Shown in pieces: positions 22,196-31,178 of a DNA stretch of 33,362 nucleotides. Source of the DNA: CAUPWF01 sp964369775 (GTDB taxonomy: Bacteria > Bacillota > Clostridia > Lachnospirales > Lachnospiraceae); assembly GCA_964369775.1 (NCBI GenBank), contig CAYJHQ010000028.1:1-33362 (forward strand), written 5' to 3'. The stretch's first letter is position 1; each line of letters starts with the position of its first letter. The notes beneath the pieces were generated by a model that saw only the letters and a list, made by a program, of their open reading frames with translations, searched no databases and had not been told where the DNA came from. The position numbers and the translations under genes are program-made.

Positions 22196-24265
22196 ATGGA
22201 TCAAGAGTTAGTATCGAAAGAATTATTAATGGAGAGATACGAATTGTGTATTGAGCGGATTCGAAAGATTGAAAATGAAGAGAGTGTTTCGGAAAAATAC
22301 AGACAGTATTTTATCGATGTTGCTAACTTCATTACATTAATAGATCGTGTTAAAGCCGATTTGGAAACAGATAGATGGGGAAGCTATAGTGAAGAGCAAA
22401 AAAAATCAATAAACCATCAGTTGTATGAAGAGATTATTGGAGATAGATACGAGAGTAGCTATTTAAATCCTAGTTATGCGGTGAAAGAGTTAGGCGATGA
22501 AGCAGGAGGACTTTTAACAGCGATGTACGCGGAGATTCGAGGTGAAATCGCATATGTTTATGAAAGAAAGCTAGAGAATCTAACTGTTTGTAATGAATTA
22601 TTTTTGCAAATTTATAACTATTTTGAAAATAATGAAAACGTAGATATAAAAGAAGTTAAAACAATTATTTATTGGTATGCAAGCGATTATTGCGACCTTT
22701 ACGTGGCGGATAAGATTTGCGAGCAGATTGATCCAGCACGTTCTTTTGTAGTCGCGAAGTTGAGAGAAATTGATAGCGAGGATTTATCGTACCTATATGA
22801 CTTTGGGGAATATGTTTCTGGAAATGAGTATAAAGTAGCTGAATTTTTAAATGAGCAATCAGAGGAAACAATCGAAAAAATCGCTCGCACTTACGTGGAA
22901 GGTTATGAGAGAGGATTCCTAGCAACAGGAAAAGATTTGTCAAAAAAAAGTACCGTTAATATTGAGTACTCGTTAGGGTTTGAACGAGTGGTGATTAAAG
23001 CGATAGAACTTTTTGCGAAAATAGGATTAAAACCAACTATATTCAGAAATTCATATAGTTTTGTAACAAAGAGAAAAAATTTAAAAAGAGGATTTTTTGG
23101 AGCGAGTGCTAATAAGCAATATGAATATGACCACAAAGATGATCAAGGGATTTTTCTCGATAAAAAGTATATTGAGCGAAAATTAGACGTGATGAAAAAT
23201 GTGTTTGAAAAACATAAGGACCTTGCAAATAGACATGCGGGACCAGCACTGATAGAAGTGTTTGGAGAAGTTCCATTTTCGCCAGAACAAAAAGAGTGCG
23301 TGATTAAATTGAGTAAAAAGCAAGAAGAGTTATCCTTGCTGTTTGCGAATAAATCTAGTCAGTTGATTAATAAGTATATCATTGGTGAGGAGAGGAGCTA
23401 CACGATTGTTGCTTATCCGATGCCGGAAATCGGAGAAGATTTTACTGAAATATTCTCAGAGGTTATTAAGATTAACACCTTAGATGCAAGTCTTTATGAG
23501 ATGACGCAACAGACGATTATCGATGTATTAGACCAAGGAGAATATGTGCATGTGGTTGGAAAAGGTGGAAATAAAACAAATTTGAAAATTGCCCTTGCGA
23601 AGTTGAAAGACCCAACGAAAGAGACTTTGTTTGAGAACTGTGTCGCTGATGTCAACATACCAGTAGGAGAAGTATTCACATCGCCAAAGCTAGAGGGAAC
23701 AAACGGAGTGCTTCATGTTAGTAAGGTGTACTTGAATGAGTTGCAATATAAAGATTTGTGCTTGTCGTTTATAGATGGGAAAATAGCGGAGTATAACTGT
23801 GCGAATTATGAAGAGACAGAACAATCTAAGTCTTATATCAAGGAGAACCTTTTGTTAAATCACGAGACATTACCCCTTGGTGAATTTGCAATAGGAACAA
23901 ATACAACTGCTTATGCAGTTGCGAAGAAGTACGATATCTTAGAAAAGTTACCAATATTAATTGTGGAAAAGATGGGGCCTCACTTTGCAATAGGAGATAC
24001 TTGTTACTCATGGGAAGAAGATTGCAAGCTATATAATCCGAATGGAAAAGAGATTGTAGCAAAAGATAATGAAGTTTCAATCTTGCGAAAAGAAGATGTG
24101 AGCAAAGCTTATACAAATTGCCACACAGATATTACAATTCCTTACGAAGAAATTGGAGAAATAGCTGTGTTGTCCGCGGATGGGCGAAGAATTGAAGTGA
24201 TAAAGAATGGACAATTCGTACTTGAAGGAACAGAACTTTTAAATGAACCTTTGAAACACTTATAA
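22196..24265 (+). CDS. M29-type metalloaminopeptidase with a long N-terminal extension
   Basis: The 689-residue protein has a C-terminal part (about 400-689) matching the catalytic half of M29 aminopeptidases (AmpS, aminopeptidase T). Metal ligands and active-site residues are in the right order and spacing: E492 (IPVGEVFTSP), E563 (PLGEFAIGTN), H596 (MGPHFAIG), Y604 (CYSW), H643 and D645 (NCHTD). A VGKGGNKTNLKIAL segment (residues about 457-470) corresponds to the domain entrance. Ordinary M29 enzymes are about 410 residues, so about 280 residues are extra. The N-terminal region is helical, charged and without membrane segments or recognised motifs. The protein is cytoplasmic. GGGGG precedes the ATG, which follows the previous stop by one base. 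Confidence 0.82.
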   Translation: MDQELVSKELLMERYELCIERIRKIENEESVSEKYRQYFIDVANFITLIDRVKADLETDRWGSYSEEQKKSINHQLYEEIIGDRYESSYLNPSYAVKELGDEAGGLLTAMYAEIRGEIAYVYERKLENLTVCNELFLQIYNYFENNENVDIKEVKTIIYWYASDYCDLYVADKICEQIDPARSFVVAKLREIDSEDLSYLYDFGEYVSGNEYKVAEFLNEQSEETIEKIARTYVEGYERGFLATGKDLSKKSTVNIEYSLGFERVVIKAIELFAKIGLKPTIFRNSYSFVTKRKNLKRGFFGASANKQYEYDHKDDQGIFLDKKYIERKLDVMKNVFEKHKDLANRHAGPALIEVFGEVPFSPEQKECVIKLSKKQEELSLLFANKSSQLINKYIIGEERSYTIVAYPMPEIGEDFTEIFSEVIKINTLDASLYEMTQQTIIDVLDQGEYVHVVGKGGNKTNLKIALAKLKDPTKETLFENCVADVNIPVGEVFTSPKLEGTNGVLHVSKVYLNELQYKDLCLSFIDGKIAEYNCANYEETEQSKSYIKENLLLNHETLPLGEFAIGTNTTAYAVAKKYDILEKLPILIVEKMGPHFAIGDTCYSWEEDCKLYNPNGKEIVAKDNEVSILRKEDVSKAYTNCHTDITIPYEEIGEIAVLSADGRRIEVIKNGQFVLEGTELLNEPLKHL

Positions 24266-24268
24266 GTG
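24257..24268. repeat. 12-bp perfect palindrome at the aminopeptidase stop codon
   Basis: CACTTATAAGTG spans 24257-24268, including the TAA stop. It shares ACTTATAA with two later copies near the purE promoter. No T-run follows, so it is not a standard terminator. The overlapping AGTGAT (24265-24270) and ATCACT (24284-24289) could form a weak hairpin instead. Confidence 0.5.
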
Positions 24269-24306
24269 ATATAAGTATATATAATCACTGAGAAGGATTG
24301 CAATTG

Positions 24307-24335
24307 TTGACAATTAATGAGGTAATTAGTAAAAT
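24307..24335 (+). promoter_or_regulatory. Promoter of purE-purM-purN-purD
   Basis: TTGACA (24307-24312) and TAAAAT (24330-24335) are 17 bases apart. The -35 lies within AATTGT-TG-ACAATT (24302-24315), an inverted repeat that could be an operator. The leader to purE is about 75 bases, with no purine riboswitch core visible. Confidence 0.75.
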
Positions 24336-24336
24336 A

Positions 24337-24377
24337 ACTTATAAATAGGGATATATTTATATGGGTTACTTATAAAT
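24337..24377 (+). repeat. Two direct copies of ACTTATAAAT in the purE leader
   Basis: ACTTATAAAT occurs at 24337-24346 and 24368-24377, 31 bases apart, just downstream of the -10 element. A related ACTTATAA lies at 24258-24265. They may be binding sites for a regulator; this is inference from repetition and placement in an AT-rich region. Confidence 0.5.
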
Positions 24378-24415
24378 GAAATATCGAATATTAAAGAACA
24401 AAGGAGATTAAAATT

Positions 24416-24928
24416 ATGCCAAAAGTAGGAATAGTAATGGGTAGTGATTCAGATATGAAAGTAATGAGCAAAGTAGCAGATACTTTCGAGAAATTAGGGG
24501 TTGATTATGAGATGACAATTATCTCGGCTCACAGAATGCCAGATGTATTTTATGATTATGCAACAAAAGCAGAAGAGAATGATTATAAAGTAATTGTAGC
24601 AGGAGCAGGGATGGCAGCTCACCTTCCAGGAATGTGTGCAGCGATTTTCCCAATGCCAGTTGTAGGGATTCCGTTGTCTTCAAAGAACCTTGATGGTGTA
24701 GATGCACTTCATTCAATCGTACAGATGCCACCAGGAGTACCAGTTGCAACAGTTGCAATCGATGGTGGAGTGAATGCGGCAGTACTTGCAGCCAAGATTC
24801 TAGCTACATCAAATCCAGAGTTACTAGAGAGATTAAAAGAATACTCTAAAGAAATGAAAGAGATGGTTTCGGCAAAATCAGCAAAACTAGATGAGTTGGG
24901 ATATAAAGAGTATTTAAAACAAATGTAG
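24416..24928 (+). CDS. purE: 5-(Carboxyamino)imidazole ribonucleotide mutase, PurE class I
   Basis: This encodes a 170-residue enzyme converting N5-CAIR to CAIR in purine synthesis. The GSDSD motif is at 9-13, SAHRMP in the nucleotide site, and AGAGMAAHLPGM and PVVGIPLSSKNLDGVDAL are the class I signatures. It normally works with PurK, which is not in this window. AAAGGAG lies before the ATG. It is the first gene of the purE-M-N-D operon. Confidence 0.95.
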   Translation: MPKVGIVMGSDSDMKVMSKVADTFEKLGVDYEMTIISAHRMPDVFYDYATKAEENDYKVIVAGAGMAAHLPGMCAAIFPMPVVGIPLSSKNLDGVDALHSIVQMPPGVPVATVAIDGGVNAAVLAAKILATSNPELLERLKEYSKEMKEMVSAKSAKLDELGYKEYLKQM

Positions 24929-24953
24929 AGATAAGTACGTAGGAGGAAGTAAG

Positions 24954-25979
24954 ATGGATTATAAAAAAGCTGGCGTAGATATAGAAGCGGGATATCGCTC
25001 TGTAGAGCTGATGAAAGAACATGTAAAGCAAACGATGAGACCAGAGGTGTTAACAAACATTGGAGGATTTTCGGGAGCTTTTTCAATGGAAAAGTTTAAA
25101 GATATGGAAAAGCCTACTCTTGTTTCAGGAACTGATGGGGTTGGAACAAAGTTAAAGTTAGCATTTATAATGGATAAGCATGATACAATCGGAATTGATT
25201 GTGTCGCTATGTGTGTAAATGATATTGCTTGTGCAGGTGGAGAGCCGCTGTTCTTCTTAGATTATATTGCTTGTGGGAAAAACTTTCCAGAAAAAATAGC
25301 TACAATTGTAAGTGGTGTAGCTGAAGGGTGTAAGCAATCGAATGCTGCACTAATCGGAGGCGAGACAGCAGAGATGCCAGGCTTTTATCCAGAGAACGAA
25401 TATGATCTTGCAGGGTTTGCAGTTGGTGTTGTAGACGAAAAAGACTTAATCACAGGAAAAGAACTAAAGCCAAGTGATGTGTTGATCGGTATCGCATCAT
25501 CAGGAGTTCATAGCAATGGATTTTCACTTGTGAGAAAAGTATTTGATATGACTGAAGAATCTTTGAGCACTCATTATGATGAGTTGGGAACAACGCTTGG
25601 AGAAGCATTACTTGTACCTACAAAAATTTATGTAAAAGCACTTCGTTCAATAAAAGAAGCAGGAGTTCGAATAAAAGCATGTAGTCATATTACAGGTGGA
25701 GGATTTTATGAAAATATTCCACGTATGCTTTGCGATGGAACACATGCGGTAGTGAATAAGGATAGTTATGAAGTACTTCCGATATTTAAGTTACTGGCGA
25801 AAGAAGGAAACATCGATGAAGAGATGATGTACAATACTTATAATATGGGACTAGGAATGATGGTTGCTGTAGATAAAGATAATGTTGATAAAACAATGGA
25901 AGCTTTAAAACAAGCAGGAGAAACTCCATACATAGTAGGAGAAATCCAAGCAGGAGAAAAGGGAGTTACTTTATGCTAA
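24954..25979 (+). CDS. purM: Phosphoribosylformylglycinamidine cyclo-ligase
   Basis: This encodes a 341-residue ATP-dependent AIR synthetase. Typical segments are YKKAGVDIEAGYRSVE at the start, FSGAFSM, TLVSGTDGVGTKLKLA, the DCVAMCVNDI stretch, LIGGETAEMPGFY and ACSHITGGGFYENIPRM. Length is normal. TAGGAGG precedes the ATG. It overlaps purN by seven bases. Confidence 0.96.
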   Translation: MDYKKAGVDIEAGYRSVELMKEHVKQTMRPEVLTNIGGFSGAFSMEKFKDMEKPTLVSGTDGVGTKLKLAFIMDKHDTIGIDCVAMCVNDIACAGGEPLFFLDYIACGKNFPEKIATIVSGVAEGCKQSNAALIGGETAEMPGFYPENEYDLAGFAVGVVDEKDLITGKELKPSDVLIGIASSGVHSNGFSLVRKVFDMTEESLSTHYDELGTTLGEALLVPTKIYVKALRSIKEAGVRIKACSHITGGGFYENIPRMLCDGTHAVVNKDSYEVLPIFKLLAKEGNIDEEMMYNTYNMGLGMMVAVDKDNVDKTMEALKQAGETPYIVGEIQAGEKGVTLC

Positions 25980-26596
25980 GAGTTGTTGTAATGGTATCTG
26001 GTGGAGGTACGAATTTACAAGCGATTATAGATGCAGTTCAAGAAAAAGAAATCACAAACACAGAAATTGTGGGTGTGATTTCTAATAATAAGAACGCATA
26101 TGCGCTAGATAGAGTAAAAAAAGCAGGGATTGAAGGTGTTTGCTGTTCGCCGAAAGACTACGAAAATAGAGATGAGTTCAATTGCGCTTTACTTGAAAAA
26201 GTCAATGAGATGAAACCAGATCTTATCGTGCTTGCAGGTTTTTTGGTTGTGATACCAAAAGATATGATAAAGGAGTACACAAATAAGATTATTAATGTAC
26301 ATCCATCTCTTATTCCAGCCTTTTGTGGAACTGGTTATTATGGATTAAAAGTTCATGAAGCTGCTCTTGCACGAGGAGTTAAAATAGCAGGAGCTACGGT
26401 ACATTTTGTAGATGAAGGTACAGATACTGGTCCCATTATTTTTCAACAAGTAGTGAATGTAAATGAAGGTGATACTGCAGATATCTTGCAAAGACGAGTA
26501 ATGGAAGAGGCAGAGTGGAAAATATTGCCAAAAGCAATTGACTATATCGCGAATAACCGTGTTGAGATCGTAGGGAATCATGCGATTACAAGATAA
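25973..26596 (+). CDS. purN: Phosphoribosylglycinamide formyltransferase
   Basis: This encodes a 207-residue formyl-tetrahydrofolate-dependent GAR transformylase. It has VSGGGTNLQAII near the start (phosphate binding), AGFLVVIPKDMI, and the catalytic set N108 and H110 (NVHPSLIPAF) with D151 (DEGTDTGPII). The start codon lies inside the end of purM, showing translational coupling. Confidence 0.95.
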   Translation: MLRVVVMVSGGGTNLQAIIDAVQEKEITNTEIVGVISNNKNAYALDRVKKAGIEGVCCSPKDYENRDEFNCALLEKVNEMKPDLIVLAGFLVVIPKDMIKEYTNKIINVHPSLIPAFCGTGYYGLKVHEAALARGVKIAGATVHFVDEGTDTGPIIFQQVVNVNEGDTADILQRRVMEEAEWKILPKAIDYIANNRVEIVGNHAITR

Positions 26597-26611
26597 AAGA
26601 TGGAGGTTTCT

Positions 26612-27883
26612 ATGAAAGTATTGATTGTTGGTAGTGGAGGAAGAGAGCATACACTTGCATGGAGTGTTGCAAAAAGTCCAAAGGTAGATAAAGTGTATTG
26701 TGCGCCAGGGAATGCTGGAATTGCAGAATATGCTACATGTGTGCCGATTGGGGCAATGGAATTTGAAAAGTTAACTACATTTGCAAAAGAAGAGGGAATT
26801 GATTTAACGATTATAGGAATGGATGACCCACTAGTTGCAGGTATAGTAGATGCATTTGAAAAAGAAGGTCTTCGCGTATTTGGGCCAGATAAAAAAGCGG
26901 CGGTATTAGAAGGGTCAAAAGCGTTTTCTAAGGATTTAATGATGAAGTATGAGATTCCTACAGCTGGATATAAAAATTTTGAAGACTCTAAAGAGGCGCT
27001 TGTATACTTGAAAACAGCAGAGTATCCTTTGGTTTTGAAAGCGGATGGACTAGCTCTAGGGAAGGGTGTTTTAATTTGTGAGAACGTAGAAGATGCTGTA
27101 GCAGGTGTAAAAGAAATTATGGAAGATAAAAAGTTTGGTACGGCTGGAAATACTATGGTAGTAGAAGAATTCATGGTAGGTAGAGAAGTATCGGTGTTAT
27201 CATTTGTGGACGGAAATACCGTAAAAACAATGACATCAGCACAAGATCATAAACGTGCAAAAGATGGAGATCAGGGGTTAAATACAGGGGGAATGGGAAC
27301 ATTTTCGCCAAGTCCTTTTTACACTAAAGAAGTAGAGGAATTCTGCGATAAATATATTTTTCAAAAGACGGTAGATGCTATGAAATCAGAAGGACGACCT
27401 TTTAAAGGAATTATCTTCTTCGGGTTGATGCTTACGAAAGAGGGGCCAAAAGTCTTAGAATATAATGCGAGATTTGGAGACCCAGAAGCGCAAGTTGTAC
27501 TACCTAGAATGAAGAATGATATCATTGATGTTATTGAAGCATGTATAGATGGAACTTTAAATCAGGTGGAATTAGACTTCGAAGACAATGCAGCAGTTTG
27601 TGTAGTACTTGCATCAAATGGATACCCAGAAGCCTATGAAAAAGGAATACCGATGAAGGGGTTTGAAAAGTTCAATGATAGAGATGGTTATTATTGTTTC
27701 CATGCAGGAACAGCGTTTAAAGATGAGCAAATAGTAACGAATGGCGGACGTGTAGTAGGAATTACAGCTAAGGGAGCAGATTTGAAAGAAGCTAGAGCAA
27801 ATGCATATGAAGCTACGAGTTGGATTGAGTTTGAGAACAAATATATGAGAACGGATATTGGGAAAGCAATAGACGAGGCATAA
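26612..27883 (+). CDS. purD: Phosphoribosylamine-glycine ligase
   Basis: This encodes a 423-residue ATP-grasp enzyme forming GAR from phosphoribosylamine and glycine. It starts MKVLIVGSGGREHTLAW, with DGLALGKGV in the ATP-grasp, SAQDHKRAKDGDQGLNTGGMG as the substrate segment and EYNARFGDPEAQ holding metal ligands. The frame opens at 26600, but GGAGG sits between that ATG and the one at 26612, which was chosen. A terminator follows, closing the operon. Confidence 0.95.
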   Translation: MKVLIVGSGGREHTLAWSVAKSPKVDKVYCAPGNAGIAEYATCVPIGAMEFEKLTTFAKEEGIDLTIIGMDDPLVAGIVDAFEKEGLRVFGPDKKAAVLEGSKAFSKDLMMKYEIPTAGYKNFEDSKEALVYLKTAEYPLVLKADGLALGKGVLICENVEDAVAGVKEIMEDKKFGTAGNTMVVEEFMVGREVSVLSFVDGNTVKTMTSAQDHKRAKDGDQGLNTGGMGTFSPSPFYTKEVEEFCDKYIFQKTVDAMKSEGRPFKGIIFFGLMLTKEGPKVLEYNARFGDPEAQVVLPRMKNDIIDVIEACIDGTLNQVELDFEDNAAVCVVLASNGYPEAYEKGIPMKGFEKFNDRDGYYCFHAGTAFKDEQIVTNGGRVVGITAKGADLKEARANAYEATSWIEFENKYMRTDIGKAIDEA

Positions 27884-27898
27884 AGAATAAGAAAAAAC

Positions 27899-27938
27899 AA
27901 TCAGATTTCAGGTCTAAGGACTTGAAGTCTGATTTTTT
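27899..27938 (+). terminator. Terminator after purD
   Basis: A 16-bp stem (27899-27914 with 27919-27934, two G-U pairs, loop TAAG) is followed by TTTT. It is a very stable Rho-independent terminator. Confidence 0.93.
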
Positions 27939-27948
27939 GAATTAAGTA

Positions 27949-27976
27949 TTGTAATTATCAGGAAATAATGTTAGAT
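27949..27976 (+). promoter_or_regulatory. Probable promoter of the rubrerythrin gene
   Basis: TTGTAA (27949-27954) and TTAGAT (27971-27976) are separated by 16 bases. An inverted repeat TTGAAAT-N8-ATTTCAA (27977-27998, overlapping the likely start of transcription) is a candidate operator. Confidence 0.5.
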
Positions 27977-28015
27977 TTGAAATATAAATAAATTTCAAGA
28001 AGTAGGAGGCAAAGT

Positions 28016-28558
28016 ATGAGGGATTTAAAGGGAACTAAAACAGAACAAAATTTAGCTGAAGCATTTGCAGGAGAAAGTCAAGCGCGTAATAAATATAGTT
28101 ATTACGGATCAAAAGCAAAAAAAGAAGGGTATGAGCAAATTGCAGCATTTTTTGAAGAAACAGCCAACAATGAAAAAGAACATGCTAAAATGTGGTTTAA
28201 ACTTCTATGTGGTGGTGCTGTGAAAAGTACAGTAGAGAATTTAAAGGATGCAGCAGCAGGTGAACATGGAGAGTGGACTGATATGTATGCTCGCATGGCG
28301 AAAGAAGCGAAGGAGGAAGGTTTTGAGGATATCGCCTTTCTTTTTGAAGAAGTTGCGAAAATTGAAAAATCTCACGAGGAGCGTTATTTGAAACTGCTTG
28401 CTAATATTGAAGATGGATCAGTGTTTAAAAAAGAGACAAAAGAAGTATGGATTTGCAGAAACTGTGGACATCTTCATGATAGCGAAACAGCGCCAGATGT
28501 CTGTCCTGTATGCGCACATCCAAAAGCGTATTTTGAGGTGAGGGCAATAAATTATTAA
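28016..28558 (+). CDS. Rubrerythrin
   Basis: The 180-residue protein has a ferritin-like four-helix di-iron domain (about 1-140, with AEAFAGESQARNKY, ETANNEKEHAKMW and EEVAKIEKSHEERY supplying glutamates and histidine). A rubredoxin-like iron site follows with C147, C150, C163 and C166. Rubrerythrin reduces hydrogen peroxide in anaerobes, taking electrons through the rubredoxin domain. It is cytoplasmic. AGGAGG lies before the ATG. It stands alone between terminators. No PerR box was recognised, although an inverted repeat lies upstream. Confidence 0.95.
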   Translation: MRDLKGTKTEQNLAEAFAGESQARNKYSYYGSKAKKEGYEQIAAFFEETANNEKEHAKMWFKLLCGGAVKSTVENLKDAAAGEHGEWTDMYARMAKEAKEEGFEDIAFLFEEVAKIEKSHEERYLKLLANIEDGSVFKKETKEVWICRNCGHLHDSETAPDVCPVCAHPKAYFEVRAINY

Positions 28559-28568
28559 ATTTCATGAA

Positions 28569-28604
28569 AACAAGGTTGTAAAAAAGGTACAACCTTGTTT
28601 TTTT
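28569..28604 (+). terminator. Terminator after the rubrerythrin gene
   Basis: AACAAGGTTGTA (28569-28580) and TACAACCTTGTT (28588-28599) form a perfect 12-bp stem followed by five or more T. A TATAAT at 28618-28623 just beyond may be the -10 element for clpC, with a poor -35. Confidence 0.93.
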
Positions 28605-28687
28605 GTTGAAATGATACTATAATAGTTTTATTAGACGTAAGATAGAATAATGGAAATACCTAATGGACATATAACATGGAGGCGAAT

Positions 28688-31111
28688 ATGAAATTGAGTT
28701 ATACAAAACAGGCACAAGAAGCATTAAAAAAAGCAAAAATGGCCGCCAAAGAATTAGGGCATCCTTACATTGGTACGGAACATTTACTGCTGGGCTTAAG
28801 AAAGGTTTTTACTGGGGTAGCAAGTCAGGTGCTTGCAGCGAACAATGTAGATGATGTGGAAATAATAAAGATAATCAATGAATTAGTATCACCGAGTGAG
28901 GTGATTGATATAAAAGCAGAATACAGCCCTCGACTTGAATATTTACTTGATAATAGTGATAAGGAAGCGGGAAAATTAAAAAGTGAAAAAATTGGTACAG
29001 AGCATATGTTGATTGCGATGATGAAAGATATTGACTGCGTAGCAACTCGTGTTTTGACAACTATGAATGTAAACTTGAAAAAAGTATATGAAGATATTAT
29101 TGTTGGAATTGGTTTAGAGTTAAAAGATCATCCTATAGAGGAGGAAGAAAAGAATGGGAATGCTTTTCTAGCGCAGTATAGCCGAGACTTAACCGCGCTA
29201 GCAGCAGAAGGCAAATTAGACCCAGTGATAGGTAGAGAAAAAGAGATAAACAGATTGATGGAGATTTTGAGTCGACGTACAAAGAATAATCCATGCTTGA
29301 TAGGAGAGCCGGGAGTAGGGAAAACAGCAATTGTAGAATGTCTAGCTATTCAAGTGGCATCAGGTATCGTGCCAAACGAGATGAAAGACAAGAGGATATT
29401 AACGTTGGATTTGTCTGGGATGCTTGCAGGTTCGAAGTATAGAGGCGAATTTGAAGAGCGAATGAAACGTTTAGTAGCTGAAGTGAAAAGTGCTGCAGAT
29501 ATTATCTTGTTTATGGATGAAGTGCACACGATGGTGGGAGCCGGCGGCGCAGAGGGCGCAATAGATGCGTCAAATATACTAAAACCTTCATTAGCGAGGG
29601 GTGAAATTCAATTAATAGGTGCTACAACAATATCCGAATATCGAAAACATATTGAAAAAGATGCGGCTCTTGAAAGACGTTTTCAACCAATTCAAGTAGA
29701 AGAGCCAGATGAAGAACAATGTTTGTTGATATTAGAAGGACTAAGAGAAAGCTATGAAAGGCATCACGGATTAAAAATTGCAGAAAGTGCACTGCGCTCA
29801 GCGGTTACCTTGTCGTCACGTTATATCAATGATAGATTTTTGCCAGATAAGGCAATTGACGTTTTGGATGAAGCGTGCTCAAAGGTAAGATTAAGAGGAT
29901 TTAGAATGCCAGATTCAATGAAGTCATTAGAAGTATCTATTAAAGATTTGATGATGGAAAAAGAAGAAAAGATCATAGAAGGCGACTTTGAAGAAGCATC
30001 AAGATTAAACAAACTACAAAGTGATAGCGAAGATAAGCTAGAAAATCTTAAAAAGCAATTTGAAAGAAGAAATGCTAAAAAAGAGCTGTCAGTGGAAGAA
30101 AATGATATTGAAGAGGTGGTATCTGTATGGACAAAAGTGCCTGTACAAAAGCTGGGAGAGACAGAAAGCGCAAGATTACAAAAGTTAGAATCTACTTTGC
30201 ATAGACGTGTAATCGGACAAGAAGAGGCAGTAAGTGCAGTTGCAAGAGCCGTCAAAAGAGGTAGGGTAGGACTAAAAGATCCTAGCAGACCAGTGGGATC
30301 ATTTTTATTCTTAGGGCCAACAGGTGTTGGGAAGACTGAATTGTCAAAAGCGCTAGCTGAGTCGCTTTTTGGGAAAGATGACTCTATGATTCGAATTGAT
30401 ATGTCTGAGTATATGGAAAAGCATAGTGTTTCAAAACTAATCGGATCGCCACCAGGGTATGTGGGGCATGAAGATGGAGGTCAGTTGAGTGAGAAAGTTA
30501 GAAGAAATCCGTACTCAGTTATTTTGTTTGATGAGATAGAAAAAGCACATCCGGATGTATTTAATATATTGTTGCAAGTCTTAGATGATGGTCATATAAC
30601 AGACTCCCAAGGGCGAAAAGTAGATTTTAAAAATGCAGTGATTATTATGACATCCAATGCAGGTGCAAAAACAATTATTGAACCTAAAAAGCTTGGTTTT
30701 TCTGCAAAAGAAGATGCGGTAGCGGATTATAATAAGATGAAATCAAATGTGATGGAAGAAGTAAAGAAAATTTTCAGACCAGAATTTCTCAATCGTATAG
30801 ATGAAGTAATCGTATTTCATCCATTAAACAAAGAACATTTAGGTAAAATTGTAACACTGCTTTGTAATGAATTCACTAAACGAGTAAAAGAGCAGATGAA
30901 TATCAAAGTTGTAATTAGAAAATCAGTAAAAGATAGAATTGTAGTAAAGGGAACAGATAATAAATATGGGGCAAGACCACTTAAAAGAGCGGTTCAAAGT
31001 CAGTTAGAAGATACTTTAGCAGATGAGGTTCTTTCTGGTGAGATTAAAGGTGGAATGACTATAGAAGCGGGAGTACAAAAAGATACTATAAAGTTTTATA
31101 TAAAAAACTAG
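28688..31111 (+). CDS. clpC: ClpC-type AAA+ ATPase, Clp protease regulatory subunit
   Basis: The 807-residue protein unfolds substrates for ClpP. It has an N-terminal repeat domain (about 1-140), AAA1 with Walker A GEPGVGKT (206-213) and LFMDEVHTM, a middle region with UVR-like helix (EEASRLNKLQSDSEDKL) and AAA2 with GPTGVGKT (543-550), RIDMSEYMEKHS and ILFDEIEKAHPDVF. A C-terminal D2-small domain ends the protein. Length fits ClpC. An ATG at 28676 precedes the GGAGG; the ATG at 28688 follows it at five bases and is correct. The usual ctsR-mcsA-mcsB genes are not upstream, and no CtsR-type heptad repeat was seen. Confidence 0.95.
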   Translation: MKLSYTKQAQEALKKAKMAAKELGHPYIGTEHLLLGLRKVFTGVASQVLAANNVDDVEIIKIINELVSPSEVIDIKAEYSPRLEYLLDNSDKEAGKLKSEKIGTEHMLIAMMKDIDCVATRVLTTMNVNLKKVYEDIIVGIGLELKDHPIEEEEKNGNAFLAQYSRDLTALAAEGKLDPVIGREKEINRLMEILSRRTKNNPCLIGEPGVGKTAIVECLAIQVASGIVPNEMKDKRILTLDLSGMLAGSKYRGEFEERMKRLVAEVKSAADIILFMDEVHTMVGAGGAEGAIDASNILKPSLARGEIQLIGATTISEYRKHIEKDAALERRFQPIQVEEPDEEQCLLILEGLRESYERHHGLKIAESALRSAVTLSSRYINDRFLPDKAIDVLDEACSKVRLRGFRMPDSMKSLEVSIKDLMMEKEEKIIEGDFEEASRLNKLQSDSEDKLENLKKQFERRNAKKELSVEENDIEEVVSVWTKVPVQKLGETESARLQKLESTLHRRVIGQEEAVSAVARAVKRGRVGLKDPSRPVGSFLFLGPTGVGKTELSKALAESLFGKDDSMIRIDMSEYMEKHSVSKLIGSPPGYVGHEDGGQLSEKVRRNPYSVILFDEIEKAHPDVFNILLQVLDDGHITDSQGRKVDFKNAVIIMTSNAGAKTIIEPKKLGFSAKEDAVADYNKMKSNVMEEVKKIFRPEFLNRIDEVIVFHPLNKEHLGKIVTLLCNEFTKRVKEQMNIKVVIRKSVKDRIVVKGTDNKYGARPLKRAVQSQLEDTLADEVLSGEIKGGMTIEAGVQKDTIKFYIKN

Positions 31112-31178
31112 AAAAGAGTGTATGGATAGATTATAATATAAGAAACACAAGGCAAAATCTATTTATAGGAGGAATAAG

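Noticed and set aside
24336..24415. Purine riboswitch before purE
   Set aside because: The leader is short and very AT-rich and lacks the conserved junction and loop sequences of the purine aptamer.
28605..28687. CtsR operator before clpC
   Set aside because: No tandem GGTCAAA-like heptads are present between the terminator and the start codon.
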